Shown: positions 29,562 to 40,728, counted from the stretch's first letter. The stretch: DNA of 64,000 nucleotides from Cerrena zonata (GCA_038087015.1 JASBNA010000013.1:744001-808000); one strand, 5' to 3'. The notes: generated from the sequence alone by a model not told the origin. Translations and numbers: made by a program.

Positions 29562-31683
29562 GACTGATGGACTATCATTAAACCACTCCGATTATCCATG
29601 GAAATACCTCCAGATATAAATACCCAAGAAGAATTTTACTTAGTGTTACCAAACTCGGAAAAAGGAATACCTGCTCTGCAGAATCAATGGCACGTTAACG
29701 ACTGCATAAGCTGGACTTCAGTGGGCCACTTACTACTACAAAATAGCCCTACCCACTCCACATTTCAAAGAGGAGAGTAGCTGCTAACCTTACGGCATAA
29801 ACAATCTTCTGATTGTTTACTGGCTGGAAAACTCTTATGGTGCTTCGCTTTTATTATTTTTATTATTCGTTTCATTATTTTAGATTCCCATTTCACAGTC
29901 CGCATACTCCACTTGTTGCGGTGCAATTCCTGATCTGGCCCATCTTCACCCTCATCTTCAACTTCGTGTTGGTGGTGTTTGACGTTTGATCAATCTTCAG
30001 ATTAAACGTATATGCAATTTTGCTAAAATGCATACAGTTGCAACGGTCATATAAGGCTTGTTTTCGACGCTTTTAGTGTATGTGGTGTATGGGTCTCTCG
30101 CTGGTCTCTCCGAGTTTGTGCCAGCAGTTAATCCGACTGTTGGCCGAGATGGATATCGAAAGAGTCTAAGGCTATAGTGGTTGATTGGTTGGACTGAAAT
30201 CGACCGAGACTCCGTGGAAGCTTACATTTTGGGTGTGGATTACTGGAGTGCCTGGCTACTCAGATTGAAGTATGGGAATAGCAAGACGAGAATATCGGAG
30301 TCGAGGGTCGTTTCTCCACCTCAGCCAAGGACGATTGTAGTCTGCATGATTAGCACTTCTGAATCAGTACAGTCCATGAAAGAAGTTGTGAGACAATGAT
30401 GACTAGTGGTCCTTGGTGTGGGGTCGTACTGTCTAAGAGAATACTCATTTGCAACCTTGTTTCTTGATCTGGAACACAAGCATGGAAAAGTCTTAAGCTG
30501 ACAACTCGTTACTTCCATTGCTATTTGATTTCTACGGTGCTTTCCCGGGCACCAAAGAAATTCAAAGAGTGATCACTCGTCCTATAATCCAAGCATGTAA
30601 TTATTCGAGGAACGAACGATTCACAAGCCCTTCCGATTCATATCGATTTTACCTTGATAATTTTCCCAATCAGCACCGACTAGTATGATATATGTGAATT
30701 ATGACTCAGATCAAGGGACTTATCCTTTACAGCTATACAAGCATATCAGCGCAGCATAACGATACTCCTTGTCTGATCCCGTATGAATCAGATGAAGGAT
30801 GTTTTCGCTAAGCTTGAAGGGGAGTTTTTCAAGATCGAAAGGGCGAACTTGGGTCTTCACCAGCACCGACATTCATTCAGTCTTTGTATGACACCTTTTA
30901 CTTGAAGTGCCCGTCAACCCAATTGGCATGGCACATCTAGAATCTAATCTTTTATCTTCGATACTAAATTAATCTATCGCCACATAATACAAACCCAAAA
31001 AAGCATTTGTCCTGGTTCCAATAAACCCATTTCGAATCATTGATCTTTGGTCATTGATGGTTATATCGCTATATCTTTGTTTTCAATATGTATTACTTGT
31101 TGACTTCTATAAGATACGTCATGGAACCAAGGTTTACATAGATCCCACTTGATACTTTTGAAAGATCAGGACTTTGGACAGTGCAATTCGGTTGCGAGAA
31201 AATAGGTATCCTCTAAATTAATCTAAGTCGTTTGTCTGGTATTTACTCTGGGACTCTCCTATCCCACACTCCATGCGTTTTCTTGAATATTTTCTGAATA
31301 TTTTCTTTCAAGGTGTTAAATGTATGTTGTCGTAGGCTAGAAGATTGATTTTATAGCCATTTCTCTGCATTTGCGTGTAGTTTAATATTCTTTCGTTATC
31401 GTGTTCTGTATTAGCTAGTTTAAATCAGACCGTCACTCTACATTTTAATTGTACAAACAAAAACTGGAGATCGGTCGAAAATATTTTTTAAGCGATATTT
31501 CAATTTTAGGTTTTTCTTTGGAGCCAAAAATTATACGGCTTGTTTTCCATTTTAATTAGACTAGTATGATCTTGTAAAGCTTTCCAAAACCACTAAATTA
31601 AAAATTTTTCATAATTATGTGCTTTAACGTATATTTAAATGTCTACTTGGATATTAAACTAGGACCTATTTTTCTTCATCAAA
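29562..31683. other. Gene-poor stretch upstream of the ATO gene
   Basis: 2.1 kb without a supported gene. Open frames at 29598-29780 and 30181-30399 have no similarity I recognise and are short. It must contain the ATO promoter. I see no LTR copy related to those at 19.4-20.2 kb. Confidence 0.5.
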
Positions 31684-31757
31684 GGTTTTGTGGTCTAGTT
31701 GGTTATGGCATCTGCTTAACACGCAGAACGTCCCCAGTTCGATCCTGGGCAAAATCA
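31684..31757 (+). tRNA. tRNA-Val(AAC)
   Basis: 74 nt, identical to the minus-strand copy at 18885-18958, anticodon AAC, no intron. A strong T-run terminator follows (ATTTGATTTTTTTTTTTG). The flanks share little beyond a few bases before the 5' end (CATCAAAGG versus CAACAAAGG). Confidence 0.97.
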
Positions 31758-31885
31758 TTTGATTTTTTTTTTTGTTCTTTACAAAAACTTTGCAACTGAG
31801 AATCAGTTCATTTTCCTTTTTCATTTTTTTTTTTGAAAAGCATTTGATTCGTTTATTCTACAAGTATCCAACAAGCATTACTGTC

Positions 31886-32242
31886 ATGTTAGCATCTTTT
31901 AAGCCTTTAGTCAAATCAGCTCCTCTTTTGGTTAGAAGGCTTTCGACAGGCACTCCCGTATCTCAAAAACTTGAACTAACTTTCTTCACCAAAGCAACAT
32001 GTATGTTATGTACTAATGCTAGAGGTATCTTACTAGACACTTTGAAAGACGATTCAATGAAAGATAAGGATCTTAACTTGAAAATTGTTGACATTATGAA
32101 ACCAGAAAACTCTGAAGCTTTTGATGCGTACTGTTTCGATGTTCCTGTCTTACACGTTGATAGATCAAATCAGATAAAACCGGTCAAATTCATGCATTAC
32201 TTTTACAATGATAAATTATTGGAAGAATTTAATAAAGAATGA
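31886..32242 (+). CDS. Glutaredoxin-like protein (DUF836, YDR286C-type)
   Basis: 118 residues. An N-terminal basic segment (LASFKPLVKSAPLLVRRLST) looks like a mitochondrial presequence. The thioredoxin-fold start LTFFTKATCMLC carries a CMLC motif, and a cis-Pro-like VPVLHVD lies near residue 92. It matches the glutaredoxin-like DUF836 family represented by yeast YDR286C. The frame extends upstream to a TTG at 31772, but the ATG at 31886 fits the family. In S. cerevisiae YDR286C is next to and convergent with ZIP1 (YDR285W); the same arrangement appears here. Confidence 0.85.
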   Translation: MLASFKPLVKSAPLLVRRLSTGTPVSQKLELTFFTKATCMLCTNARGILLDTLKDDSMKDKDLNLKIVDIMKPENSEAFDAYCFDVPVLHVDRSNQIKPVKFMHYFYNDKLLEEFNKE

Positions 32243-32291
32243 TTTCAAGAAACTGGAGAAATATTCTAAACAAAGATCTATTCAGCTAGGT

Positions 32292-35117
32292 TCACTTTCT
32301 ACGACCGTATTTGAATTTTTTAGCGGGCTTTGGCGGCAGATCAAGATTCTCGAATGAAAAATCGTCCTCTTCTGGAGAAAGGTTTCTCTTTTCCTTTTTA
32401 GATTTCACACCCTTTGAAAGTTGAGATGTTGTTTCCTCATTAGAAAAGAACTTATTTTCGTCTTTTGTTCGTGGTTTTGAAGGTTTTGTTTTAGCAACCT
32501 GAGTTTGAGATTTCTTGGGATCGGCGTCTTTAGCTTTTAATCTTAATTCTAAAGATTTATTTTTATTCTGTTCTTCCTCTAACTGTTCTTCTAAGTGCTT
32601 CAAGTCAATTTTGATTTGCTTCATCAGACTTTTCAATTCATAAACCTCATTTATCTTGGCTTTATTCAAGGCAACTTCTTGTATATAATTTTCATTGTGC
32701 TTTTCAGAATTGACCTTAGTGAGGTTGACTTTTGTTTCTAGATTTTTAATACAGACTTCTTTATCCTTTAATGTACTCCTTAGGTCTTGAATTTTCGTTT
32801 CGAAGGCGTCCCTTTCATTTTGATTTAAACACTTTTGAACGGCTAAATCCTTGGAGTACAACTCAAGTTTTTCTTCTATCAGTCTAATGAGATCTTTGTT
32901 CATTTTAACTTGATTCTTTTCTTGACTGATGAGATTTTTAGCTTCTGAAAGATCTTTTTTATATTTAAGTAGCTCCTTCGAGTCGGCTTTAGCAGTATCC
33001 TCTAGATTATGTATTATGTCAATTTTTCCACTCATTTCTGACTTTAAGGAAGAAACTGCTTTCTCCAAAATTGTTTTACTTTTTTGCAAGCTTTCCATTT
33101 CTCTGGATAAATCTTCGAATTTCTGAGAAAGCTGTTCGTTAGCAGTTTGTAAGACATTTTTCTCCTTCTTGAATTTTTCTAAAGCTTCACTTGAGAAGTT
33201 GCTTTTATTAAGTTTTGTTTGAAGTGCCAGGTTTTCTTTTTTAAGCTTTGCTCTTTCTTCGTTAGTTGCCTGAATTAGATGTTTGTTCGAAATCAATTTA
33301 GATTCCATCTCCGAAGTGTACTTTACTTTATCATCATATAAATTTCTGACTTCGACTTTATATGAATCGTTTAAATCGTTAAAATCACTCTTCACTTTAT
33401 TCATTGAGATTTGAGATTTCTCAAGCTGCTCTTTTAAATAAGCATTTTCAGCTTCAAGAGAAATTATTTTTCTATTCAAAGGATCGATGGAATTTATGGA
33501 TTCATTCAATTGAATTTGCAACTGATCCTTTTGCTGGCTCAATTCATCGAACTTCTTATTCACGCAATCGGACTTAGTCAAATATTCTGATTGGAGGTTT
33601 TTAAGCAAGTCTATAACTTCTTCTGAATTGGTAGATGATTTTTGTAGTAATTTCTCAAAAATTGCACTTTTTTCATGGATGGTTGCAAAATTTCGGGTGA
33701 GAACAGTTTTTTTCAAGTCAGTTACAGCCTCTAAAATCTCACGTACTTCATTTTTCCATGGTTGGAATTCAGTGATGAATTTTTCAATTGAAGCTTCGTT
33801 CAGCTTAACTAGAGAACGATAATCAACTATACTGCTTCGTGTTTCTGTCTGATTGTTATTCAAAGAATCAAACGAATTTTGCAATTGAGTTTGAAAAACT
33901 GTTGAAGATTCTTTGAGTGATTTCGCTAAATGTTCCTTAGTAGCATTAATATTCGTCAAAACAAGAGACCGGATTGAACCATCTAGCACCGTTTTTAAAA
34001 TTTCCTCAACCCCTTTCGAAAAATCCGAGACAGTTTCATTGAATTTGTTTGTCATTTCCAAAACCCGCTTGTCTGACTTACTGCTTTTCAATTTCTCTTC
34101 AGAAAGTTTACCCGATAACTCGTCAACTAGTGATTTTAGATTTTCAGACTTCATGACTTCTTTTTGAAATTTGAGCTTATAGTCTCTCAATCCCAACCGG
34201 TAAGTTGTTAATTTTGAGATAGTTTCTTTAACTTTTTTCTGTAATTCGGTTATTTTTTGTTTGTTAAACTCATTCGTACCCTTAACTGATTCAAGTTTGT
34301 CATTGAGAAGCGACTTTTCATTTTGAAGATCCGTAAGGTTTTGTTTCATACCATCAGTGATGTTAATCAAGTTTTCTGATCTCTCGGATGTTTTTCTTAA
34401 AACGTATGTAGCCGACGTTAAAGCCAGATCTTTACCTTCGAGTTCTTTAGTGGCAATTTGAAGCTCCTTCTCAAGATGTTTACACTTCTGTTCCAAGGTC
34501 TGGATAAGCTGTGTATAGCAGCTGGTGATATTGGTATCTCTCTCATTATACAAACCAAAGCTCCCACTCACCTCCACTGGATGAACAAGGGTTACTAAGT
34601 CGCTGGGCTCAAGTTCCAGATGTTCAATTCTACCATTAGATGCCTGATCCTCTTCACACTTTTGAGAATCGTCCTTCTCAGTCTCAATCAGAGGTTGGCG
34701 GCTAATATGAGAAGGCGCTAAATCACCTTCCACTCTATAATCCTCTGCTCTATACCGGCGACTTTCCCCCAAATCCCCTTTAGAACGAGAATTGCCGTCA
34801 AAGAGTCTTGTACTTCTGTGAATGACTGAATGCTTCAGAAGGAAACCCCGTGATAGCTGGGACGTGGAGGCGACAAAGGGGGCGGCAAACTTGGGTACAG
34901 AGCTGTAAATCCTTTCTGGCTGGCCAATGCTTTCTTTCTTGATACTGGTAGTTGTATCGGGGGAGTTCGTCTGCTCATTCGGAGGTGTATGCAAATCTTT
35001 ACTGGATTCCGAGCTAGAAGTATCGGGATTGACCTCTCGCTCAGCAAAATTGGACTGGGGGTCAACCATCTTATGGACCAGCTTATTGGGGGATATATCC
35101 TTAAAGAAACCGCTCAT
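32292..35117 (-). CDS. ZIP1: Synaptonemal-complex transverse filament, Zip1 candidate
   Basis: 941 residues from the ATG at 35117; an in-frame ATG at 35174 would add 19 residues. The start MSGFFKDISPNKL resembles the yeast Zip1 start (MSNFF) as I recall it. A disordered Ser-rich N-terminus of about 200 residues is followed by a very long coiled coil (about 210-880), and a short basic tail ends in KKFKYGRRK. That build and length match Zip1 (875 residues), which forms the central region of the synaptonemal complex in meiosis. Coiled-coil sequence alone is weak evidence. The convergent YDR286C-type neighbour reproduces the S. cerevisiae gene order and makes the call likely. Confidence 0.72.
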   Translation of the reverse strand: MSGFFKDISPNKLVHKMVDPQSNFAEREVNPDTSSSESSKDLHTPPNEQTNSPDTTTSIKKESIGQPERIYSSVPKFAAPFVASTSQLSRGFLLKHSVIHRSTRLFDGNSRSKGDLGESRRYRAEDYRVEGDLAPSHISRQPLIETEKDDSQKCEEDQASNGRIEHLELEPSDLVTLVHPVEVSGSFGLYNERDTNITSCYTQLIQTLEQKCKHLEKELQIATKELEGKDLALTSATYVLRKTSERSENLINITDGMKQNLTDLQNEKSLLNDKLESVKGTNEFNKQKITELQKKVKETISKLTTYRLGLRDYKLKFQKEVMKSENLKSLVDELSGKLSEEKLKSSKSDKRVLEMTNKFNETVSDFSKGVEEILKTVLDGSIRSLVLTNINATKEHLAKSLKESSTVFQTQLQNSFDSLNNNQTETRSSIVDYRSLVKLNEASIEKFITEFQPWKNEVREILEAVTDLKKTVLTRNFATIHEKSAIFEKLLQKSSTNSEEVIDLLKNLQSEYLTKSDCVNKKFDELSQQKDQLQIQLNESINSIDPLNRKIISLEAENAYLKEQLEKSQISMNKVKSDFNDLNDSYKVEVRNLYDDKVKYTSEMESKLISNKHLIQATNEERAKLKKENLALQTKLNKSNFSSEALEKFKKEKNVLQTANEQLSQKFEDLSREMESLQKSKTILEKAVSSLKSEMSGKIDIIHNLEDTAKADSKELLKYKKDLSEAKNLISQEKNQVKMNKDLIRLIEEKLELYSKDLAVQKCLNQNERDAFETKIQDLRSTLKDKEVCIKNLETKVNLTKVNSEKHNENYIQEVALNKAKINEVYELKSLMKQIKIDLKHLEEQLEEEQNKNKSLELRLKAKDADPKKSQTQVAKTKPSKPRTKDENKFFSNEETTSQLSKGVKSKKEKRNLSPEEDDFSFENLDLPPKPAKKFKYGRRK

Positions 35118-35571
35118 GATGGAAGCGATATGGAAGATAAAGTGGTGTTTTGCAACAATTGTGATAGGTAACATTACTCTTTTTTTTTAAACTGTCACCG
35201 CACAACTTTTAGCCGCCATTCTACATCACTGACATTTAGTAAATACCTACAAAAAGAGGTAAGAACATTCAATTAAAGGGTTTAAAGTTAAGGAATAAGG
35301 TTCAGAGTTCAAAGTTCGAAGTCCAAGGGTCCAAGACTAGAGTCCCAAGTCCAAAGTCCAGAGTTCAAAGGTCAATAAGCCAATACAAACCGTGAAAGAC
35401 CAGTACAGAACAAACATAAAGAGAACGGTGTACTGGCCAAGGTATCAAAGACTAAGTCTGAAGGGTGCAATCACATGATACTCCTCTTAATCTTGTTATC
35501 TAAGGGAAAGTTGTAGCAAAGCGAGGTTTAGTCGGAAGGAGGGAGCAAAAAAAATGAGACGCTAAAAAGAG
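35118..35571. other. Divergent ZIP1-AYR1 promoter region
   Basis: 454 bp, largely occupied by the heptamer array at 35280-35370. I see no other element. Confidence 0.5.
35280..35370. repeat. Degenerate heptamer array, 13 units
   Basis: The sequence divides into 13 consecutive heptamers without a gap, the last ten (35301-35370) close to TTCAAAG: for example TTCAGAG, TTCAAAG, TTCGAAG, TCCAAGG, TCCCAAG, TCCAAAG, TCCAGAG. The first three (GTTTAAA, GTTAAGG, AATAAGG) are more decayed. Confidence 0.75.
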
Positions 35572-36495
35572 ATGGCCAAAGGAGGTTTAGTGTTATTAGG
35601 AAAACAACCAACAAGAATGTCAATTAATCGCCAAAAGACCGCTTTAGTTACCGGAGCATCTTCAGGAATAGGATATGCCACTGCCATTGAATTATCCAAG
35701 CGTGGGTACCAAGTTTATGCTGGTGCTCGTCGATTAGAGCCAATGGAGCCGTTAAAAAAATACGGAATAATGCCCATTCAACTTGATGTTTCATCAATTA
35801 AGAGTGTTATCGAAGCCAGGGATAAGATTAGTGAGGAAACAGGAGGATATTTGGATGTTTTATATAATAATGCTGGTCAATCATGCACTTTCCCATCATT
35901 GGATGTGACTGATGAAGTATTTAAGCAATGTTATGAAGTGAATGTTTTTGGACCAATGAGAATGGTCAGAGAATTTAGAAAATTGATAATTAATGCTAAG
36001 GGAGTGATTGGATTTACTGGTAGCTTAAGTGCATTGATCCCATTTCCATTTTCTAGTGTTTATTCATCTACTAAAGCTGCCATTCATCAATATGCTTCTA
36101 CTTTGGCACTTGAAATGAAACCTTTTGGGGTGAGAGTGGTTAATATCGTTACTGGTGGGGTTAGCACCAATATCGCTGATACTAGACCATTACCAGAAGG
36201 TTCTATTTATAGCGTCGAAGGAATGAAGGAAGCAATGAAGGAAAGACAACAGATGGCAGTCCGTAATAAACCAATGGATGCAGATAAGTACGCCAAACAA
36301 GTTGTTGATGACTTTGAGAGAATTGGTTGGTTTACATTATTTTCAAATGTGTATAGGGGAAGTCAAACGGTATTAGTTAGATTTGTGTCGATATTACCAA
36401 GAGGTTTGCTTGAATGGGGGTTAATACGTAAATTTTTATTAACCAATGTCTTCCGAACCATCAGAGAGAAATATTCCAAAACCAAAATTGAGTAA
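35572..36495 (+). CDS. AYR1: 1-acyldihydroxyacetone-phosphate reductase
   Basis: 307 residues; yeast Ayr1 has 297. A classical short-chain dehydrogenase: NADPH-binding TGASSGIG at about residues 27-34, NNAG at about 101, catalytic Ser in TGSLSA, and the YSSTK catalytic Tyr-Lys at about 163-167. Ayr1 reduces 1-acyl-DHAP to lysophosphatidate in lipid droplets and the ER and acts as a triacylglycerol lipase in S. cerevisiae. An in-frame Met at residue 16 could also start the protein. Confidence 0.88.
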   Translation: MAKGGLVLLGKQPTRMSINRQKTALVTGASSGIGYATAIELSKRGYQVYAGARRLEPMEPLKKYGIMPIQLDVSSIKSVIEARDKISEETGGYLDVLYNNAGQSCTFPSLDVTDEVFKQCYEVNVFGPMRMVREFRKLIINAKGVIGFTGSLSALIPFPFSSVYSSTKAAIHQYASTLALEMKPFGVRVVNIVTGGVSTNIADTRPLPEGSIYSVEGMKEAMKERQQMAVRNKPMDADKYAKQVVDDFERIGWFTLFSNVYRGSQTVLVRFVSILPRGLLEWGLIRKFLLTNVFRTIREKYSKTKIE

Positions 36496-36597
36496 GTGTT
36501 ATTTTTGTATATTCAAATAAAATATGATATAAAGGCATATAGTAGATATAACAAAATTGCAAAAAAAAAAAAAAAAAGAAAAAACAAAGAAAAAGGC

Positions 36598-38055
36598 TCA
36601 AACATCATCAACGGCTTGTACGTACTGAGGTAACCCAGTATCAATACTTTCAATAACCGCGTTAATGACCAAAAGAGCACTCAAAGCGTCTTCACCAGAG
36701 CATTTACAAGTAGTTTCTTCATTCTTTAATAATTTGATAAAATGATCCAATTGCAAATCAAAAGGCTTTGGTTTTTCTAAATCTTCTGCTTTGGTATAAG
36801 AAGAAGATGAATGGTAATTACCGATGATTGGAATTTGATTATGGTGAGAATCCAAAGAAGAAGGAGGAGAAATCATACCGAAATCATCAAATCCATCATT
36901 ATTAGAAGACTTATTTGTAGAAGTAGTAATTCCATTCTTGTCGACAATATCCATTAATTCATCATCAGCAAAGTTGGATTTACTTTCGTGAGACATCTTA
37001 ATTTGTTCTTCAGAAATTGGGCTCAACCAAGAACGTTGACTTGGAGGTAAATTTTGTTGATGGTATAATTTTAAATCAGGTAAGGATAACGTACCTTCAC
37101 TACCAAAGATTCTATAAATACCTTGGATTGAATCATTGAAAGGAATCGTTGGGTTTTCCCCAGTACCAACTTCAAAAGAAAATGGAGAAGTAACATTATC
37201 AGAACAAATAAAAGTCCCACAACATCCATTAGCAAAACGTAAAGTTAAACTAGCACCCTCATCAACCAATTTATCTGAATCTTCCGATGAATTGGATGAT
37301 GATCTTTGTTTTGGAAGTAGCTCTGCATACACTTTAACAATTGGGCCAATCAAGTATTGTAATAAATCTAAATCATGAATTAGATTAATCAATAAAGTAC
37401 CGCCACCTAATTCTTTTGACGATCTCCAAGGTTTTTCATCAAAATACAGTTGTGGTTTACGCAAAGACCAAGTACCTTGAATAGCAATCAAGTTGCCCAA
37501 TCGATCCAAATTCTCTTTAGTAGCAACTATATATGGGTTAAATCGACGATGATGTCCAATTAATAATTTAACCTTTTGTTGATTGCAATAATCAATAATA
37601 ACTTTACAGTCTTTTGGAGTTGGGGCCAATGGTTTTTCCATCAAAATATTAATTTTTTTAGCGGCTAACTTCAATCCCATATCAATATGTGTATGATTTG
37701 GTGTGGCTACAATAGCAGCATCTGGATAACTAACATAATTGGAATCACAATAGTGGAAAAATTCCTCTAGATTTTTGAAAAGACGAACTCCTAATGATTT
37801 AGCAACTGCAGGTCCCTTTAATGAATGATCAATGATTGCAACCAATTCAGTGTCATTACGTTGTTGAACATGATTTGCGTGGCGTGGTCCAATTAATCCA
37901 GCACCAATAACTATAAATCTAACTTTATCTTTATTGATATCAGAATTGAAATTTGGAATATCGATTACATCTTGAGCGGGTGGAGAAGCATTAAAAGAAA
38001 CTGGGTACATTATACTTTGTAGTAAAGAACAAATTGCCCCTTTCAATAAACTCAA
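36598..38055 (-). CDS. Gfo/Idh/MocA-family NAD(P)-dependent oxidoreductase
   Basis: 485 residues. A Rossmann fold begins at about residue 45 with VRFIVIGAGLIGPRHANH; the family motif EKP occurs in LMEKPLAP (about 140); the substrate-domain motif GGGTLLINLIHDLDLLQYL contains the catalytic His/Asp region. A Ser/Asn-rich insert lies near residues 350-420. Fungal relatives are annotated as quinate/shikimate or dimeric dihydrodiol-type dehydrogenases; the substrate cannot be read from the sequence. The length exceeds the usual 350-400 because of the insert and the 40-residue N-terminal extension. Confidence 0.85.
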   Translation of the reverse strand: MSLLKGAICSLLQSIMYPVSFNASPPAQDVIDIPNFNSDINKDKVRFIVIGAGLIGPRHANHVQQRNDTELVAIIDHSLKGPAVAKSLGVRLFKNLEEFFHYCDSNYVSYPDAAIVATPNHTHIDMGLKLAAKKINILMEKPLAPTPKDCKVIIDYCNQQKVKLLIGHHRRFNPYIVATKENLDRLGNLIAIQGTWSLRKPQLYFDEKPWRSSKELGGGTLLINLIHDLDLLQYLIGPIVKVYAELLPKQRSSSNSSEDSDKLVDEGASLTLRFANGCCGTFICSDNVTSPFSFEVGTGENPTIPFNDSIQGIYRIFGSEGTLSLPDLKLYHQQNLPPSQRSWLSPISEEQIKMSHESKSNFADDELMDIVDKNGITTSTNKSSNNDGFDDFGMISPPSSLDSHHNQIPIIGNYHSSSSYTKAEDLEKPKPFDLQLDHFIKLLKNEETTCKCSGEDALSALLVINAVIESIDTGLPQYVQAVDDV

Positions 38056-38513
38056 AACAAGTGGGAAACCTACACTATTTATACTTGACCACTCTGAAAA
38101 GCCCTTAAAACGGCCGCGTTTGAGAATGGGCTGTAAAAACTGAATCTTATCTTATCAGAGAAGGATGTTTTTTTTTGCCATTTTTTTTTGTTTTGTATGG
38201 TAGTGCGGGGGCTTATTCTTTTATCAGAAATCTCGCTGCAAAAATCCACGTGGTCACATGAACCTCCGTACCTTTTCACAGCCAGTTCAGTATATTATAT
38301 TATATTATAGTATAGTATATTATATTATAGTATATTATATTACAGTATATTATATATTATAGCTAGTATAGCTAGTATAGCTAGTATAGTATAGCTAGTA
38401 TAGTATAGCTAGTATAGTATAGTATAGCTAGTATAGTATAAGCATAAGTATAGTACAAGTAGATAAGATTAGTGAATTAGTATAACGTAGATAATTAAAT
38501 ACAGTATGGTACA
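38056..38513. other. Intergenic with AT-rich minisatellite
   Basis: 458 bp between the oxidoreductase start and the lipase 3' end, dominated by the repeat at 38288-38456. Confidence 0.5.
38288..38456. repeat. TATTA/GCTAGTATA minisatellite
   Basis: Two adjoining blocks. The first (about 38288-38360) is built from ATTAT and AGTAT words. The second (about 38361-38440) repeats GCTAGTATA, at times as GCTAGTATAGTATA. Both probably arose by slippage. Confidence 0.85.
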
Positions 38514-40728
38514 TTAGATTTTAGCTCTCAAATCATCACTGGTGTCGAATAGTTCATTACATAAATGGTCGACAACACCCCATCCATAGCCATTGGCAAA
38601 TCTTCGACGGACAACAATGTTATTATGAGCATCCGGAGGCAAGCTAACCAAAACTTTACGCCAATTCATATTAGGAGTATGATATTTTTTGGCAATTTTA
38701 ACTTGTTTATTCATCTTCCAGTCGTGGTAATTTAAATAAACTTTCTTACCTTTAGAATCCTCATTAATACTAGACGGTAAGTTTTCAAAATGATAAAATT
38801 TATCATGGAAAATGATTTCGTCTCTTGATTCTGGTTCCAAGATGTATTTTGTTTTAGGTATTGGACATAATACAGTATTTATGGCACTTTCAACTGCTGA
38901 TGCTTTAGGCGGAATGTTTAAGGTTTTATTGTCAAAATCAGCATCCTCATAATCTTCACTCTCTTTATTGGTATCAGTATCAAAAGAAGTTTCTGTATTA
39001 GTTCTTGATTCGTCACTTGATTCCGGTTCTTGATGTTTATTAAAAATCTTATAATAATCACTACCTTTTGCCGTGATTTTCAAAAACTTTTTCTCTCTTT
39101 TAGTTAATTTCTTCTTTTTATCTTGAAGATTTTTCTTCACACCACCATTATTATGATTTTTTGATTCGAATGGACTTGTGAAATTAAGCCAGAAAAAATC
39201 CCAATATTTAGAGGCAATTCCATCTTTAGTTCCTTCTTTTTTATCATCGTCTCCATCAAGACTTTGTTCGTCTTGTTTTCGTTCATTTTCTTCTGGAACT
39301 TCTCCAACTTCTTCACCTCCAGTGTGATCAAGTTTAGTAGTTCTCCTTTCTTTTCTTAATTGAGTGACATCCCCCAATGCTTCATAATCTAAATATAATA
39401 ATGCACTCGTTCTTAATGGTACTATACCATCATTAATTGCATTTGCATATAACGTTAGTCTTTCGAATTTTTCAATAAATTTTTGTAATGGATCATCCGG
39501 TAAAACCTTCTAATAATGGTTTAAAATTACCTCTTTTCTTCACATCATTAGATAGATTAAACTTGATTTGTTTTGGATTAGGAATTCTCTTCAGTAATGT
39601 TAAATCTCTACCGGTTTTACCCAATGTCCCCATATCTAAAAACCAAGATATTAAAAAACTCATTTCACTTAAAACTCCTAATAATGGAGATGCCATAAAA
39701 GTTAAATTAGTTGGTTGAATTTTCCTCTTATCAAAATAATCAGCCCCTTCAGTTAATAATAAATGCTTGATTGCATATAATTGAACTAATCCTCCTAATG
39801 AATGGCCAATAAAACTAATTTTATCGATTTGATAATCTTGATCTTCAGTCATGGTTTTAATTAAATCCTTCAAATAATTACTAACGTTTATACCTAATTT
39901 CTTAACTCCTCTTTCAGTCTTACCAGCATTTTCTTTGAAACCTTTCACAACAACATTTTCTTCAACATTTGATTCAATAGTATCCTTTAAATATAACATA
40001 TCTGCAGTTAAATTTGAAAAAATCCCATGGGTCACGATTACTAAATGAATGGGTTTATGGGGATCTTTAGGCCTTGTTGCCCATAAATCTTCAACTAATT
40101 GTTTATCAATCGTTAAATTTGGATTAGTCGATTTACCTAATTTGTTATCGTGTTTATCATCACTATTACGCACACTATTACCCATTCCTGGTAATATCAG
40201 AGTCCCACTCTTCAAATCCCGATTGATCAGACTCAATGAATACTGCAAAGCCCCCGTATTAATATTTCTCATCTCATGAATATTATCTCCAATCATAAAA
40301 TCATATAGTATCGATGTATTCCTGGTTATAACAATTTGTGATACAACATCAATACTCCATCCGTAAACTGGATAATCTTCCACATTTTTTTCAATAAAGG
40401 AATTTTCATTCAACTCCAATCTAACATTGAAAGTTTGCCCCGGTTTAATTTGATTCTCAAATACAACCTCTTTATTTATTCCAGCATCGGTTGGTTTAAA
40501 TGGTTTTCGATGGTCGTAATTATACGGCACAACATGACAGTATAAGATAAACGGTCCATTCAACAAATGAATGGCTCTAATAGATGTCTTTTCAATATTC
40601 TTAAGTCTAAAATAAATATGAGTTTTCTTGGAGTCAATGTTTTTGTACCGTATCCTATACCGACTTACTCCTCCTATTTTCAAGCTTTCTTTATCCCGGT
40701 ACCAAAGAAACGGGCCATTATTTGACAT
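38514..40728 (-). CDS. Rog1-type lipase/serine esterase, one frameshift
   Basis: One gene of about 737 codons; the frame breaks at 39506-39507, where GAAGGTTTT should read GAAGTTTT (one extra G on the coding strand). The N-terminal 190 residues form a beta-rich region typical of fungal DUF676 lipases. The hydrolase domain has VTHGIFSN and the nucleophile elbow IGHSLGGL. After the break comes NDGIVPLRTSALLYLDY, the segment that carries the catalytic Asp in the family, followed by an acidic Lys-rich tail with a conserved His-containing end (NGYGWGVVDHL). It resembles yeast Rog1 (685 residues) and YDL109C, monoacylglycerol-lipase-like enzymes. I infer an assembly error. Confidence 0.82.
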
